Source of the DNA: Eubacteriales bacterium OttesenSCG-928-K08
GTDB taxonomy: Bacteria; Bacillota; Clostridia; Christensenellales; CAG-138
Assembly (NCBI GenBank): GCA_030266105.1
Contig: JAJDHH010000006.1
Span: 1-64,000, forward strand
DNA length: 64,000 nt
Direction of reading: 5' to 3'
Shown here: one piece after another, positions 34,459-42,709 of the stretch
Layout of the letters: every line of letters begins with the position of its first letter
Position numbering within the stretch: the first letter of the stretch is position 1
Made by a program: the position numbers and the translations under genes
Notes under the pieces: generated by a model
Database searches by the model: none
Told to the model about the DNA's origin: nothing
The model's input: only the letters and a program-made list of their open reading frames with translations

Positions 34459-35070
34459 CTATAGCTCTCTTGCTTTATAAAACTTAATCGAAAGCAGCCA
34501 TGATAATGCAAAAACAACAACGCTTACTACGACTACAATCGGCATAGCAACATCCGGCAGCGAAAACGTTCCCTCAAAAGTAGTCATTACAGTAACGGCG
34601 CATGTTACGCCAACAACAATAAAATAGGCAATCCGTCCTTTTTCGCTTCCGAGCTTAAAAATCAACGGCAAAACAAGGCTTGGTACAACCAAAGTAACAG
34701 CAATTAAAGAAAACATCAGCTTTGCATATTCCGCCATTTCCATCACACCGCGAAAAACTCTGATTGCTTGAACGATGCCGGATAGCACTATTACAAACCC
34801 TATACCTATCAAAGAAACAAAATATTTGCAGGATACCGCCTGAGTGCGGGAAAGCGGAAACGTTTCGCTATACACCGTCCACTTGCAGCGCTCCTCATAA
34901 GCGATAAGCGCAACCGGCACCATGCCTGCCAAAATTGCCGGGTAGAAAAACATAAAAGGCGTCATGCCATCACCGAAAAATGACAATAACAGAAATACTA
35001 CAATAATAAAAATATACGCTCTGCAATATTTTATTGTCATGTAAAAATCCTTAAGCAAAAGTCCTTTCAT
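34459..35070 (-). CDS. ABC-2 type transporter permease
   Basis: This 203-residue membrane protein has six hydrophobic segments and begins MKGLLLKDFYMTIKYCR, a typical start for short ABC-2 permeases of bacitracin/lantibiotic-type exporters. The conserved TFPLSRTQAVSCKYF-type motif near residue 75 (YSETFPLSR) fits the ABC2_membrane_5 group. It begins immediately after the ATPase stop. With the GntR regulator it forms a YtrA-like operon likely to respond to envelope stress or an antimicrobial (inference). Confidence 0.85.
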   Translation of the reverse strand: MKGLLLKDFYMTIKYCRAYIFIIVVFLLLSFFGDGMTPFMFFYPAILAGMVPVALIAYEERCKWTVYSETFPLSRTQAVSCKYFVSLIGIGFVIVLSGIVQAIRVFRGVMEMAEYAKLMFSLIAVTLVVPSLVLPLIFKLGSEKGRIAYFIVVGVTCAVTVMTTFEGTFSLPDVAMPIVVVVSVVVFALSWLLSIKFYKAREL

Positions 35071-35904
35071 TTAGCGGCCCCCCTTTACCATAAATACAAA
35101 CAGTTCTTCAATATTTATTGGGCTAATATTAAACCCGCCCGGTATTGCTTCACGCAAAACAATGGCTTCCACCCCATAATGCGACTCCTTTTTGCCTTTA
35201 ATGGCTGATGGCTCAATGGCCATAAACTCATCAGGCGAGCAATGTATCATGCCATACTGCTCGTATAGCGCATCCTTTTCTTCACAAAGCATAAGTTTGC
35301 CTTTGTTGATAAAAGCGATATAATCGCAAATTTTTTCAAGATCGCTGACAATATGCGACGAGAGTAAAATGGAATGCCCTTCGTCTCGCGTAAAATCCGC
35401 GAAAATATCGAGCACCTCATCTCTGACCACAGGATCAAGGCCACTGGTCGCTTCATCCAAAATGAGCAGCTTTGCATTATGGGATAGCGCCACGGCAATG
35501 CCAAGCTTCATTTTCATGCCGCGCGAAAAATCCTTAAAGGGCTTATTCAAAGGAACCGATAAGCGATTGATGTTTTTATAATACGCATCTTTATCCCAAT
35601 TGCGGTAGATGCCCTGCATTATCTTTTCAACCTGCTCAACCTTTAAGCATTCCGGAAAGCCAACCTCATCCATAACAACGCCGATGTTCTCTTTTGAGCA
35701 GATTGTGTTATCCTCGCCCAAAACAGTTACTTGCCCGGCATCCTTTTTAACCATATTCAAAATCAGCTTTATCGTGGTGCTCTTGCCTGCGCCATTTTCT
35801 CCAATAAGCCCCATAATGCACCCGCTGGGAAGGGTAAGCGTTAGTTCATCCAATTTGAAGCCGGAATATACTTTTGTTAAACCCTTAATTTCAATCGCGT
35901 TCAT
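35071..35904 (-). CDS. ABC transporter ATP-binding protein
   Basis: This 277-residue ATPase has Walker A GENGAGKSTTIKLI (about 36-49), the signature FSRGMKMKLG, Walker B LLILDEATSGLDPV and SSHIVSDLEKICDYI. These place it with the CcmA/BcrA-type drug-export ATPases. It lies between the GntR regulator (3 bases upstream) and the permease (adjacent), and works with that permease. The C-terminal 60 residues are a variable accessory domain. Confidence 0.93.
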   Translation of the reverse strand: MNAIEIKGLTKVYSGFKLDELTLTLPSGCIMGLIGENGAGKSTTIKLILNMVKKDAGQVTVLGEDNTICSKENIGVVMDEVGFPECLKVEQVEKIMQGIYRNWDKDAYYKNINRLSVPLNKPFKDFSRGMKMKLGIAVALSHNAKLLILDEATSGLDPVVRDEVLDIFADFTRDEGHSILLSSHIVSDLEKICDYIAFINKGKLMLCEEKDALYEQYGMIHCSPDEFMAIEPSAIKGKKESHYGVEAIVLREAIPGGFNISPINIEELFVFMVKGGR

Positions 35905-35907
35905 CTT

Positions 35908-36279
35908 TTATTCCTCCAAGCTGATATAAAACATATCAACAATATCTTGTTTGCTTAGGTTGCATGAAGCTGCCAGTTGAATGATTTTTTGCATATAATC
36001 CTCAATCTTTTTTAAGTTTTCCTCCCTTAAAAGTTCCACATTTTTTTGCGCAACAAAGCAGCCCTTTGAAGGTATTGTATAAACGAAACCTTCTTTTTCA
36101 AGCTCATCATACGCTCTTTTTGTTGTCACTACACTGATGCGCAAATCCTTCGCTAAATTGCGCATGGATGGGAGCGGTTCATCCTCATGAATATCCCCAT
36201 TTATGATCTGATTTTTAATTTGCGTGTAAATCTGATCATAAATTGGCACGCCCCCTTTATTATCGATAAATATATTCAA
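35908..36279 (-). CDS. GntR family transcriptional regulator (YtrA subfamily)
   Basis: The 123-residue protein has an N-terminal winged helix (about 10-75: IYDQIYTQIKNQIINGDI, LPSMRNLAKDLRISVVTTKRAYDELEKEGF, seen in part) and a short C-terminal dimerisation tail. That length is typical of YtrA, which represses adjacent ABC transporters. It is the first gene of the operon. A palindrome covers the -10 of its promoter, fitting autorepression released by an inducer. Confidence 0.92.
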   Translation of the reverse strand: MNIFIDNKGGVPIYDQIYTQIKNQIINGDIHEDEPLPSMRNLAKDLRISVVTTKRAYDELEKEGFVYTIPSKGCFVAQKNVELLREENLKKIEDYMQKIIQLAASCNLSKQDIVDMFYISLEE

Positions 36280-36295
36280 CTCTTCACCTCACGCA

Positions 36296-36339
36296 ATACT
36301 GTATATGAACAATATACACAGTATGTACTAACTTGTCAA
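36296..36339 (-). promoter_or_regulatory. Promoter and GntR operator of the ABC-2 operon
   Basis: On the minus strand, TTGACA (36334-36339) and TATATT (36311-36316) are separated by 17 bases. A 29-bp palindrome with outer arms ATACTG/CAGTAT and inner TATAT/ATATA (36296-36324) covers the -10 region. This is where a YtrA-type repressor would bind. Confidence 0.75.
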
Positions 36340-36476
36340 TAACCAATATTGCATTTTTACGTGGTTGTTTAGAGTACAATTTTGATATTAAATATGCACA
36401 TCAAACCCATGCAGGCTGGCATATAAGTTGCCCTGCTGGTATACTGTAAAAAACACAAGGATGTAAGCTATCGTAT

Positions 36477-38036
36477 ATGAAAAAGTTAGATAGAAAAGTT
36501 AAGCATAAAACCACAAAGGCTAAAAAAATCAAACCAAAACAAAAGCTCGCACCTCCCACACCATTTGAGCAATACCAACAATCTCTAACACAAGCAGAGC
36601 TTGATGAGCTTGCGTTGTTTTGGGATGATATGAAAAGCCATGTGCTGATGACAAATGAAGAAAACCACAAAATATATGCGGATTTTGAAAACGCGCTGCT
36701 CTATTACGCCTCCGCCGGTTTGCCGTTAACTATGGCGCTTGAACGGTTATGCGTTAAAAATCTGGGCGGTTTTTATGCAAGGCCACCCATGCTATGGTAT
36801 GCGTTGGACGATGCAGCAAAAATATATCCGCTATCAATGCGGCATGGGCAAATGTCTGTGTTCCGTCTATCGGTATATTTTCGTCACGATGTTGTGCCGG
36901 AGCTTTTGCAGATGGCACTCACTTTTACTATCAAACGTTTCCCCAGCTTTGCGACAACAGTAAAAAAGGGCTTTTTCTGGCATTATCTTGATACTGCAAA
37001 GCGCAAATACACAATCGAACCCGATATTGGCATTCCCTGCAGCCCTCTGCAAATTTCGCGTAGCGGCTCACAATCGTTCCGGGTTTTATATTATCAAAAC
37101 CGCATGAGCGTAGAATGTTTTCATATCCTGACGGATGGCACCGGCGGCATGATTTTTCTTAAAACGCTAACCGCTGAATATCTTCGTTTGCTTGGCGTTG
37201 AGCACAGCATTGCGGAAGGTATTTTAAACACAAATGAGATGCCCAAAAAGAGTGAAACAGTAAATGAGTTTTTGCGCGCGGAAAAAGCTGAGGAAATATC
37301 AGGCTTTTTAGATAAGCCCGCTTTGCAAATGAGCGGACGCATTTCAAAAACCAAACCCGCCCGCGTACTTCATTTTAAGATGGACGCAGGCAAACTCAAG
37401 GAAGCTGCTCAAAAAAACAACACAACCATCACCGCATATATGCTCGCTTTAATATTTATCGCCAACAAAAGCGCTACCGATGAGCTTAAAGGAACCATCA
37501 ACATACAGGTTCCGGTAAATATGCGAAAGTTTTATCCTTCCGATACGCTAAGAAATTTTTCGATGTATTGCATAATCAAACTGCCAATTGACGATATTGA
37601 TGATACTTCATCGATCATCGAAGAGATTTCCAACCAATTAACACAAAAAGCCTCTTTAGATAGTATGCGCGAAATGTTAAATTCAACAGGACAAATGGTG
37701 AAGTTGATGCGTTATGTTCCGCTTACGATAAAGGCTCCCGTTGCCCGAGCGGTATATGGCTTTCTTGGCGATATTACGTTTAGCAACACGCTTTCAAACC
37801 TTGGTGTTGCAAATATGCCGCCCAAAATGGCACAGCAGATCGACTGCATAGAAGTGCTGCTTGGCAGCGCCACAACAAGCCGGGCAAGCTGCGGGCTTGT
37901 TACATTTGAAAACACTGCAATACTATCGATCACTAAAATGACTTCCGACCCTTCCTTTGAAGAAACGCTGTTTGATTTGTTAACAGCCGATGGAATTGAA
38001 CCGACCGTTGAAGGGAGCGAGCGATATGAAAATTAA
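36477..38036 (+). CDS. Condensation/alcohol-acetyltransferase superfamily protein
   Basis: The product is 519 residues. A basic lysine-rich tail (about 1-28) precedes an acyltransferase-like body with the motif FHILTDGTGG (about 220), a HxxxDG active site of the condensation/CAT superfamily. VPVNMRKFYPSDTLRNFS, in the second half, resembles the N-terminal-domain latch of alcohol acetyltransferase/wax-ester-synthase-like proteins. The acyl donor and acceptor are unknown. The next gene, a membrane protein, overlaps its end by 11 bases, so the pair probably works together at the membrane. Only a weak AAGGATG lies upstream of the ATG. Confidence 0.8.
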   Translation: MKKLDRKVKHKTTKAKKIKPKQKLAPPTPFEQYQQSLTQAELDELALFWDDMKSHVLMTNEENHKIYADFENALLYYASAGLPLTMALERLCVKNLGGFYARPPMLWYALDDAAKIYPLSMRHGQMSVFRLSVYFRHDVVPELLQMALTFTIKRFPSFATTVKKGFFWHYLDTAKRKYTIEPDIGIPCSPLQISRSGSQSFRVLYYQNRMSVECFHILTDGTGGMIFLKTLTAEYLRLLGVEHSIAEGILNTNEMPKKSETVNEFLRAEKAEEISGFLDKPALQMSGRISKTKPARVLHFKMDAGKLKEAAQKNNTTITAYMLALIFIANKSATDELKGTINIQVPVNMRKFYPSDTLRNFSMYCIIKLPIDDIDDTSSIIEEISNQLTQKASLDSMREMLNSTGQMVKLMRYVPLTIKAPVARAVYGFLGDITFSNTLSNLGVANMPPKMAQQIDCIEVLLGSATTSRASCGLVTFENTAILSITKMTSDPSFEETLFDLLTADGIEPTVEGSERYEN

Positions 38037-38595
38037 AATCACCTACCCCCATATTGCAGACAAAAAATGGCCAAGAAAAAAAGTGATTGCCCTTATAAGG
38101 TTAGTGTTTTTAGGCATTGCCGCGCTTTGTGTTTTTCTTAATATAGTTACTAAAACATCACCCTGGAGTGTGATTGTATTATGGGCCCTTTTTACAACAT
38201 GGTCGTTTATTATATGGCCCGATCTTGTGGAATTCAACCGCATCAGCTTATGGATACGCCTTGTTACAAGCACTGCCGTGTTGCTAAACATTATCGCGGC
38301 ACTGTTTTCACCCAACGCAGCAACAGCAGGTGTGCCGATTGTTTGGTTTATTGGGGTAACAGTGTCGGGAATACTGTTTTTTACTGATTTGGAAAGGCAA
38401 AAACAAAATATGCTGCCTATGCTGCTGCTGATTTTTGTTTGCATATTCTCCTCCATAAGTGGGTTGATATTAAGAGGTGTCTCCTGGGAGTTGATTGTAA
38501 TGGGTGTTTTCGCCTTAGCACTGCTGGTTGCCTGCTTTATAGTCATGCGCAATGGTTTTGTGCAAGAGGTAAAAAAACGCTTTCACACGCGCTAA
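38026..38595 (+). CDS. Small polytopic membrane protein of unknown function
   Basis: This 188-residue protein begins MKIKITYPHIADKKW, then has about six hydrophobic segments and a basic C-terminal tail (KKRFHTR). It resembles the membrane part of clostridial DUF6320-like proteins, but the zinc-ribbon start often seen there is missing, so the family call is uncertain. Its start lies inside the end of the acyltransferase-like gene and follows AGGGAG, which argues for coupled translation and a joint function. Confidence 0.72.
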   Translation: MKIKITYPHIADKKWPRKKVIALIRLVFLGIAALCVFLNIVTKTSPWSVIVLWALFTTWSFIIWPDLVEFNRISLWIRLVTSTAVLLNIIAALFSPNAATAGVPIVWFIGVTVSGILFFTDLERQKQNMLPMLLLIFVCIFSSISGLILRGVSWELIVMGVFALALLVACFIVMRNGFVQEVKKRFHTR

Positions 38596-38619
38596 TGTGC
38601 ATACCCATTACGGCCTGTT

Positions 38620-38648
38620 TTGACAAAACGGATCACACGTGCTATACT
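38620..38648 (+). promoter_or_regulatory. Promoter of the DEAD-box helicase gene
   Basis: TTGACA (38620-38625) and TATACT (38643-38648) are 17 bases apart. The predicted transcript starts near 38655, about 160 bases before the start codon. Confidence 0.8.
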
Positions 38649-38654
38649 AATTTA

Positions 38655-38816
38655 GTATTCAACTGGAAACAACTGTCTCACATGTTTTTGTAAGTCATTG
38701 TTTTAATGATTTGTAGGAACATGTGTTTTTGTGTGCAGAGGATACGTGGGCTGTTTGAAGGGTATCCCGAGCTGCTTTTCTATACGGCCTAAATAAAAAT
38801 TTTGAACGGAGTAAGT
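38655..38816 (+). other. Structured 5' leader of the DEAD-box helicase mRNA
   Basis: The leader holds two hairpins. One has outer arms ACATGTT/AACATGT and inner TCATT/AATGA (38680-38724). The other is GGATAC/GTATCC (38740-38767). Cold-shock helicase genes often have long structured leaders, so a thermosensing or autoregulatory role is possible but unproven. Confidence 0.45.
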
Positions 38817-40022
38817 ATGGAAGCAGTACGGTTTGAGGCGCTGGGCGTCTCAGAGGACATTTTAAGCAGTTTACACAGGATGGAATATGTGGAGCCCACG
38901 CAGGTGCAGGCATTAACGATTGGCCCTTTTTTAGAAGGCAAGGATCTTTTAGTGAAGGCCCCAACAGGAACGGGAAAAACAGCGGCATTTGGTATGCCTG
39001 TTATTCAAAAGCTTGACCCCAGCCTGAGCGCAATTCAAGCGTTGATATTGTGCCCCACAAGGGAGCTTGCACAGCAGATTGCCGCTGTGCTTAGGGAGCT
39101 TGCAAGAAGCCGCCCCGGCATACGCATAGCTACGGTTTATGGCGGAGAAAATATCGAAAAACAATTTGCGTCTTTGCGCAAAAAACCGCAGATTGTTGTG
39201 GCCACGCCCGGCCGTTTGCTGGACCACATGAGCCGCAGAACAGTAAGGTTTGATCATGTTAATACGGTTGTGCTCGATGAGGCCGACCGCATGCTGGATA
39301 TGGGTTTTCGCAACGACCTTAGAAAGATACTTACAGCTACTCCTATAGAAAGGCAAACAGTTCTGTTTTCCGCAACGCTGCCGCAGGAAATTATTCTGCT
39401 GGCTGGGGATTATCAGAAAAATGCCGAGGAAATAACTGTTGAGCAGCAATCGAGCGTGGTTGAAACCGTGCGCCAATACTATATTGCTGTGGAAACCGGC
39501 GGCAAGGATAGGGCGCTGTTGGGTTTGATGAAGGAAAACCAGCTGACCCTTGTGTTTGTTAACATGAAGCACAGGGCGGATAAAATTGCGATGCAACTTT
39601 CGCGCCGTGGTATTCGGGCAGCAGCGTTGCATGGGGACATGAAACAAAGCCAGCGCAACCGGGTTATGCAACAATATCGCGATGGATCGCTTGATGTGTT
39701 AGTGGCAACCGATGTTGCCGCACGCGGAATCGATGTTAAAAACATTGATGTTGTTATCAACTACGACATTCCGCTGGATAACGACAGCTATGTGCACCGC
39801 ATTGGACGCACAGGCAGAGCGCAGCAAGAGGGCCTTGCCTACACGATTTTGTTTTATGATGAAGCTGACCGCATGCGCGATATTATAAAAAAGCTGCGTG
39901 TGGAGATTTTGCCGGTTGAGGGTACACTCCCCATTCCTGAAAAAGCGGCAGTTGCGCCAAGAGGGCAATCCTTCCACAGCATCAATAAGCGCAAACGCAG
40001 GCCGTTTGGCATCCGCAGGTAA
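38817..40022 (+). CDS. DEAD-box ATP-dependent RNA helicase
   Basis: This 401-residue helicase has all core motifs: the Q motif with PTQVQALTI, motif I APTGTGKTAA, PTRELAQQ, TPGRLLDHM, motif II DEADRML, motif III SATLP, VFVNMKHRAD, ARGIDV and motif VI HRIGRTGR. The short basic C-terminus (KRKRRPFGIRR) probably contacts RNA. It belongs with RhlE/CshA-like enzymes that act in RNA decay or ribosome assembly, often at low temperature. CGGAG precedes ATG 38817. Confidence 0.94.
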   Translation: MEAVRFEALGVSEDILSSLHRMEYVEPTQVQALTIGPFLEGKDLLVKAPTGTGKTAAFGMPVIQKLDPSLSAIQALILCPTRELAQQIAAVLRELARSRPGIRIATVYGGENIEKQFASLRKKPQIVVATPGRLLDHMSRRTVRFDHVNTVVLDEADRMLDMGFRNDLRKILTATPIERQTVLFSATLPQEIILLAGDYQKNAEEITVEQQSSVVETVRQYYIAVETGGKDRALLGLMKENQLTLVFVNMKHRADKIAMQLSRRGIRAAALHGDMKQSQRNRVMQQYRDGSLDVLVATDVAARGIDVKNIDVVINYDIPLDNDSYVHRIGRTGRAQQEGLAYTILFYDEADRMRDIIKKLRVEILPVEGTLPIPEKAAVAPRGQSFHSINKRKRRPFGIRR

Positions 40023-40034
40023 GTTAAATAAAAC

Positions 40035-40079
40035 AAGGGATTGGGGTTTAGCAGATTGCTCTTCCCCACCCTTTTTTAT
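40035..40079 (+). terminator. Terminator of the DEAD-box helicase gene
   Basis: AAGGGATTGGGG (40035-40046) pairs, with a one-base bulge, with CCCCACCCTT (40063-40072), followed by a six-T run. Confidence 0.7.
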
Positions 40080-40130
40080 TTAGTTTTGATTTAAGTTTTA
40101 CATAGCTTGGTTTGATTGTTAAATTCAATC

Positions 40131-40159
40131 TTGCAAATAAGTTTGTTTTGCTGTATGAT
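40131..40159 (+). promoter_or_regulatory. Promoter of tRNA-Val
   Basis: TTGCAA (40131-40136) and TATGAT (40154-40159) are 17 bases apart and end 14 bases before the tRNA. Confidence 0.65.
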
Positions 40160-40173
40160 AGATTACGCGTTAG

Positions 40174-40250
40174 GGGGATGTAGCCCAGTTGGTTAGAGCG
40201 CTTCGCTCACATCGAAGAGGTCGTTGGTTCGAGCCCAATCATCCCCACCA
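40174..40250 (+). tRNA. tRNA-Val (CAC anticodon), island insertion site
   Basis: The acceptor GGGGATG pairs with CATCCCC. The anticodon stem CTTCG/CGAAG encloses CTCACAT, giving anticodon CAC, which reads GTG. CCA is encoded at 40248-40250. The last 45 bases recur at 45588-45632, so an element has integrated into the 3' end and left this copy complete. Confidence 0.96.
40206..40250 (+). repeat. attL-like direct repeat inside tRNA-Val
   Basis: This 45-base segment, from the anticodon loop to CCA, is repeated at 45588-45632. The only difference is G versus A in the T-arm. Confidence 0.9.
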
Positions 40251-40255
40251 GAGAG

Positions 40256-40283
40256 AAAAACCGCCTGATTTAGGCGGTTTTTC
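40256..40283 (+). terminator. Terminator after tRNA-Val (element-borne)
   Basis: AAAAACCGCC (40256-40265) pairs with GGCGGTTTTT (40273-40282). The probable original terminator of the tRNA now lies at 45633-45672, beyond the island. Confidence 0.85.
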
Positions 40284-40342
40284 TGCATCTTGTGATGAAG
40301 GCCGCTGGGCCGGTTTTTTACCATTTTGCATGCAAAAGACGT

Positions 40343-40366
40343 ATTTTACTGCATTTTTACTGCATC
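40343..40366 (+). repeat. Putative integrase arm-type sites, left end
   Basis: Two tandem copies, ATTTTACTGCAT and TTTTTACTGCATC, lie about 95-115 bases inside the left att core. The second is identical to a 13-base word at 45446-45458 near the right end. Confidence 0.5.
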
Positions 40367-40669
40367 GGTTTTATTTTGTACCGTTTTGTTGCCCAGTATA
40401 GCCCCAAAATGCTGGTTTAGCGCTTCAACCGCTTGCCCTTCCTTTTGTGAAGATAAGTGCGTATACACCTTTAAAGTAATATCCACATTGGCATGGCCCA
40501 TGAACTTCTGTGCACTCTTCACATCAACACCGGCATCATATAGCATGGTGGCGTAGAGAATACGTTTACTCATGCCCGCCTCCGCACCTCCATCTTTGTA
40601 CATTATTGCAATAAGTCGCAATTGCGTTTTATTTACTCTAATAGCACCATTGCATTCTGTGCCTGTCAA
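40346..40669 (-). pseudogene. Tyrosine integrase remnant (C-terminal fragment)
   Basis: Only the last 70 or so of 107 codons look like an Int-Tn916-type integrase: YATMLYDAGVDVKSAQKFMGH, then NVDITLKVYTHLS with the nucleophile tyrosine, and a C-terminal helix. The N-terminal domains and the first catalytic arginine are missing, and the HxxR motif is degraded (MSKR in place of HDLR). Its position next to the intact tRNA is where the integrase of a tRNA-targeting element normally sits. The first 30 residues of the open frame are unrelated. Confidence 0.85.
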
Positions 40670-40726
40670 ACGTATAATGATAAAAATACGAAAAATCGCA
40701 AATGAAATTTAAAAGAAAAGATAGCT

Positions 40727-41584
40727 ATGCGAACGCAAACAAAAGAATGGATGATGGGGGAATCCCGCGAGGCATACCTGCGCAGGCTGGTTGATGCATC
40801 CGGAAAAACCATTAAGCAAATTGCGCTGGATGCCGGTATTCCAGTGTCTACCTTGAGCACGATACTCAAGCGTGGCATTGGCGGTGCATCCTTGGATATT
40901 GTATTGAAAATATGCACGGCGCTTGAGCTGGATGTGGATTCTCTTGCAAGAGGCGTGCAAACGGGAATGGATGCGGATGCATTACGCACTGTGAAAGCAG
41001 CGGAGCGCCTTATGACGGCGCGGTATGCACTGCGCTACCGGGCTGCGGCGCTTGCGGCCATGCTGGATATCCCGCTTTCGCACTATATGTGGTTTGAATC
41101 GGCAAATTACCATGTACCCATGCGGTACTTGGAAAAGCTGGCGGAGATAATGGACGTATCGCTGGATTATCTGACCGGGAAAGCAGATAAGGATGAAGCG
41201 GTATTTGCCACTGTAGGGGATGAATCCTTTTATAATTTGCCCGCACCGGATGAATATGAGGAATGCGATATGGGGGAGGCCATTCGGCGGAAGAGATTAA
41301 AGGATGGATTGTCGCTTGAAGATGCGGCTGAAAAGATGAGGACAACAGCAGATTTGCTTAACCAATGGGAAGCGCGAGTGCGAGTGCCGACACGGGATAA
41401 ACTGTTGGATATTTGCAATGGACTGGGAATGGAGTATAATGCTCTTTTTAGTATACCTGCCAATCCTGATGAGGATATTCCGCTAACGAAAGAAGAAGGC
41501 GATATGCTTCATGCATACCGTAAGGCCGATCAAAGGGATAGGGATGCTGTAGGCGTTATTTTAGGGAGGTATGCTTCTCTTTGA
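40727..41584 (+). CDS. Transcriptional regulator with three XRE-type helix-turn-helix domains
   Basis: The protein is 285 residues. Three HTH_3-like units follow each other: about 25-75 (IKQIALDAGIPVSTLSTILK), about 95-150 (YRAAALAAMLDIPLSHYMWFE, then YLEKLAEIMDVSLDYLTG) and about 183-240 (IRRKRLKDGLSLEDAAEKM, then LLDICNGLGMEYNALF). The last 35 residues form a helical tail. Most XRE regulators have one such domain. It is divergent from the integrase remnant, as a control gene of an element would be. I see only a weak A/G-rich site upstream of ATG 40727. Confidence 0.85.
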   Translation: MRTQTKEWMMGESREAYLRRLVDASGKTIKQIALDAGIPVSTLSTILKRGIGGASLDIVLKICTALELDVDSLARGVQTGMDADALRTVKAAERLMTARYALRYRAAALAAMLDIPLSHYMWFESANYHVPMRYLEKLAEIMDVSLDYLTGKADKDEAVFATVGDESFYNLPAPDEYEECDMGEAIRRKRLKDGLSLEDAAEKMRTTADLLNQWEARVRVPTRDKLLDICNGLGMEYNALFSIPANPDEDIPLTKEEGDMLHAYRKADQRDRDAVGVILGRYASL

Positions 41585-41738
41585 GCCTAAGGTTGTCTGT
41601 TTATGGGATATATTTGATTACATAAAACGGAAAATTCGTATATGAAAGGTGCATTGATGCCTGAAGTAAAATTTGATACAATGATTTATAATTGTTTCGG
41701 AATGCTCAAACGGCACCAATTATGAGGGTATAGCAACA

Positions 41739-42065
41739 TTGGAAATTTTCTTTTACTTGTTTAAAGGGTTGGTTTGGTTCTTAGGCTTAAGTGCGGCTGC
41801 AATTCTTGTTTTTTTGGTCACAATGATGATTTTTGAGATACTTTATTTTGTTTATAGGGTGCTTCGATCTATTGTCTTATTCATTTTAAGGCTTTTCGGC
41901 CGGCGGCCAAAGCCGAAGATGTCTCCGTTTGAAATCAAACTACACATATTACATATTCGTTTCAACAACATGTTTAGCAGCAGCTCTGGATCGCGTGGCG
42001 ATCCCTACGACCTAAATAAACTTACCCGCGAGGAAAGGGACAAGTATTATCCCGGTGGGTGGTAA
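41739..42065 (+). CDS. Small membrane protein of unknown function
   Basis: The 108-residue frame starts at TTG 41739 with GAGGGT about 10 bases upstream. Two hydrophobic segments (about 3-35 and 38-55) precede a basic stretch GRRPKPK and a hydrophilic C-terminus ending YYPGGW. The topology suggests a membrane hairpin with a cytoplasmic tail. I do not recognise the family. It is part of the island cargo. Confidence 0.6.
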   Translation: MEIFFYLFKGLVWFLGLSAAAILVFLVTMMIFEILYFVYRVLRSIVLFILRLFGRRPKPKMSPFEIKLHILHIRFNNMFSSSSGSRGDPYDLNKLTREERDKYYPGGW

Positions 42066-42139
42066 TGCATAAAGGTAAGCAAAAGTCAGCTGGGCAATTG
42101 TTGTGGTTTGAACAGACACATACTCGGAAGAATAAATAA

Positions 42140-42630
42140 TATAAAGAGGTCTATAATGAGTTTTTACCAACAGTATGGCATGCCCCTGTTGCCCTTTGCT
42201 GGAATGATGATAATTATTATGTAATCACTTACAACGGCCGCTATGATAGCTTTACCCATTATCGCGTTGACCGAATGAATAGTGTTACCGCTTTGGATCA
42301 GGATGGCGACCCATTCAATAAAAGTAAATTGAACATCGCGAAATACTCAAAACGGCTTTTTGGAATGTATGATGGCGAAATGGTTCGGGCAAGGCTGTCG
42401 TTTCATATAGTCTTGTTAGCGTTGTGCTGGACCACTTCGGGAAAGGCGCAAATATGAGGCCATTCTATGATGATTGGTTTGCAATATCTGCCGATATTGC
42501 AGTAAGCCCGGTATTCCTATCCTGGATGTTCGGTTTTGGAAGTTTGGCTATGATCAAAGAACCGGATACCTTGATCACAGCAATGAAAGAACTGCTTGAG
42601 CAAAACCGCGAACATTATCCCGACCGGTGA
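42140..42630 (+). pseudogene. WYL-domain regulator, truncated and frameshifted
   Basis: The region reads as the WYL half of a DeoR/YafY-type regulator. It starts VALCWNDDNYYVITYNGRYD and continues HYRVDRMNSV and KRLFGMYDGEMVRARLSFH. One base is missing near 42406-42408, after which the next frame continues SLVSVVLDHFGKG and DIAVSPVFLSWMFGFGS to a stop at 42630. The N-terminal HTH is absent and a stop at 42137-42139 closes the frame upstream. WYL domains bind nucleic acid or small ligands. Both lesions mean it cannot make the normal product. Confidence 0.78.
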
Positions 42631-42635
42631 TTCAT

Positions 42636-42653
42636 TGTCCGTACAATCGGACA
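42636..42653. promoter_or_regulatory. 18-bp palindrome upstream of the HIRAN gene
   Basis: TGTCCG and CGGACA flank TACAAT (42642-42647), which itself resembles a -10 element. It is a good candidate for a repressor operator, possibly of the triple-HTH regulator or of the lost WYL protein. No matching -35 is obvious. Confidence 0.55.
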
Positions 42654-42709
42654 CTCCCTGTGATATGATTGACATACAGAAAGCGGAAAACTCTTGGGAG
42701 GGATATCCT

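Noticed and set aside
38949-39674. 241-codon minus-strand frame inside the DEAD-box helicase gene
   Set aside because: It is antisense to conserved helicase motifs and lacks any family resemblance or start signal.
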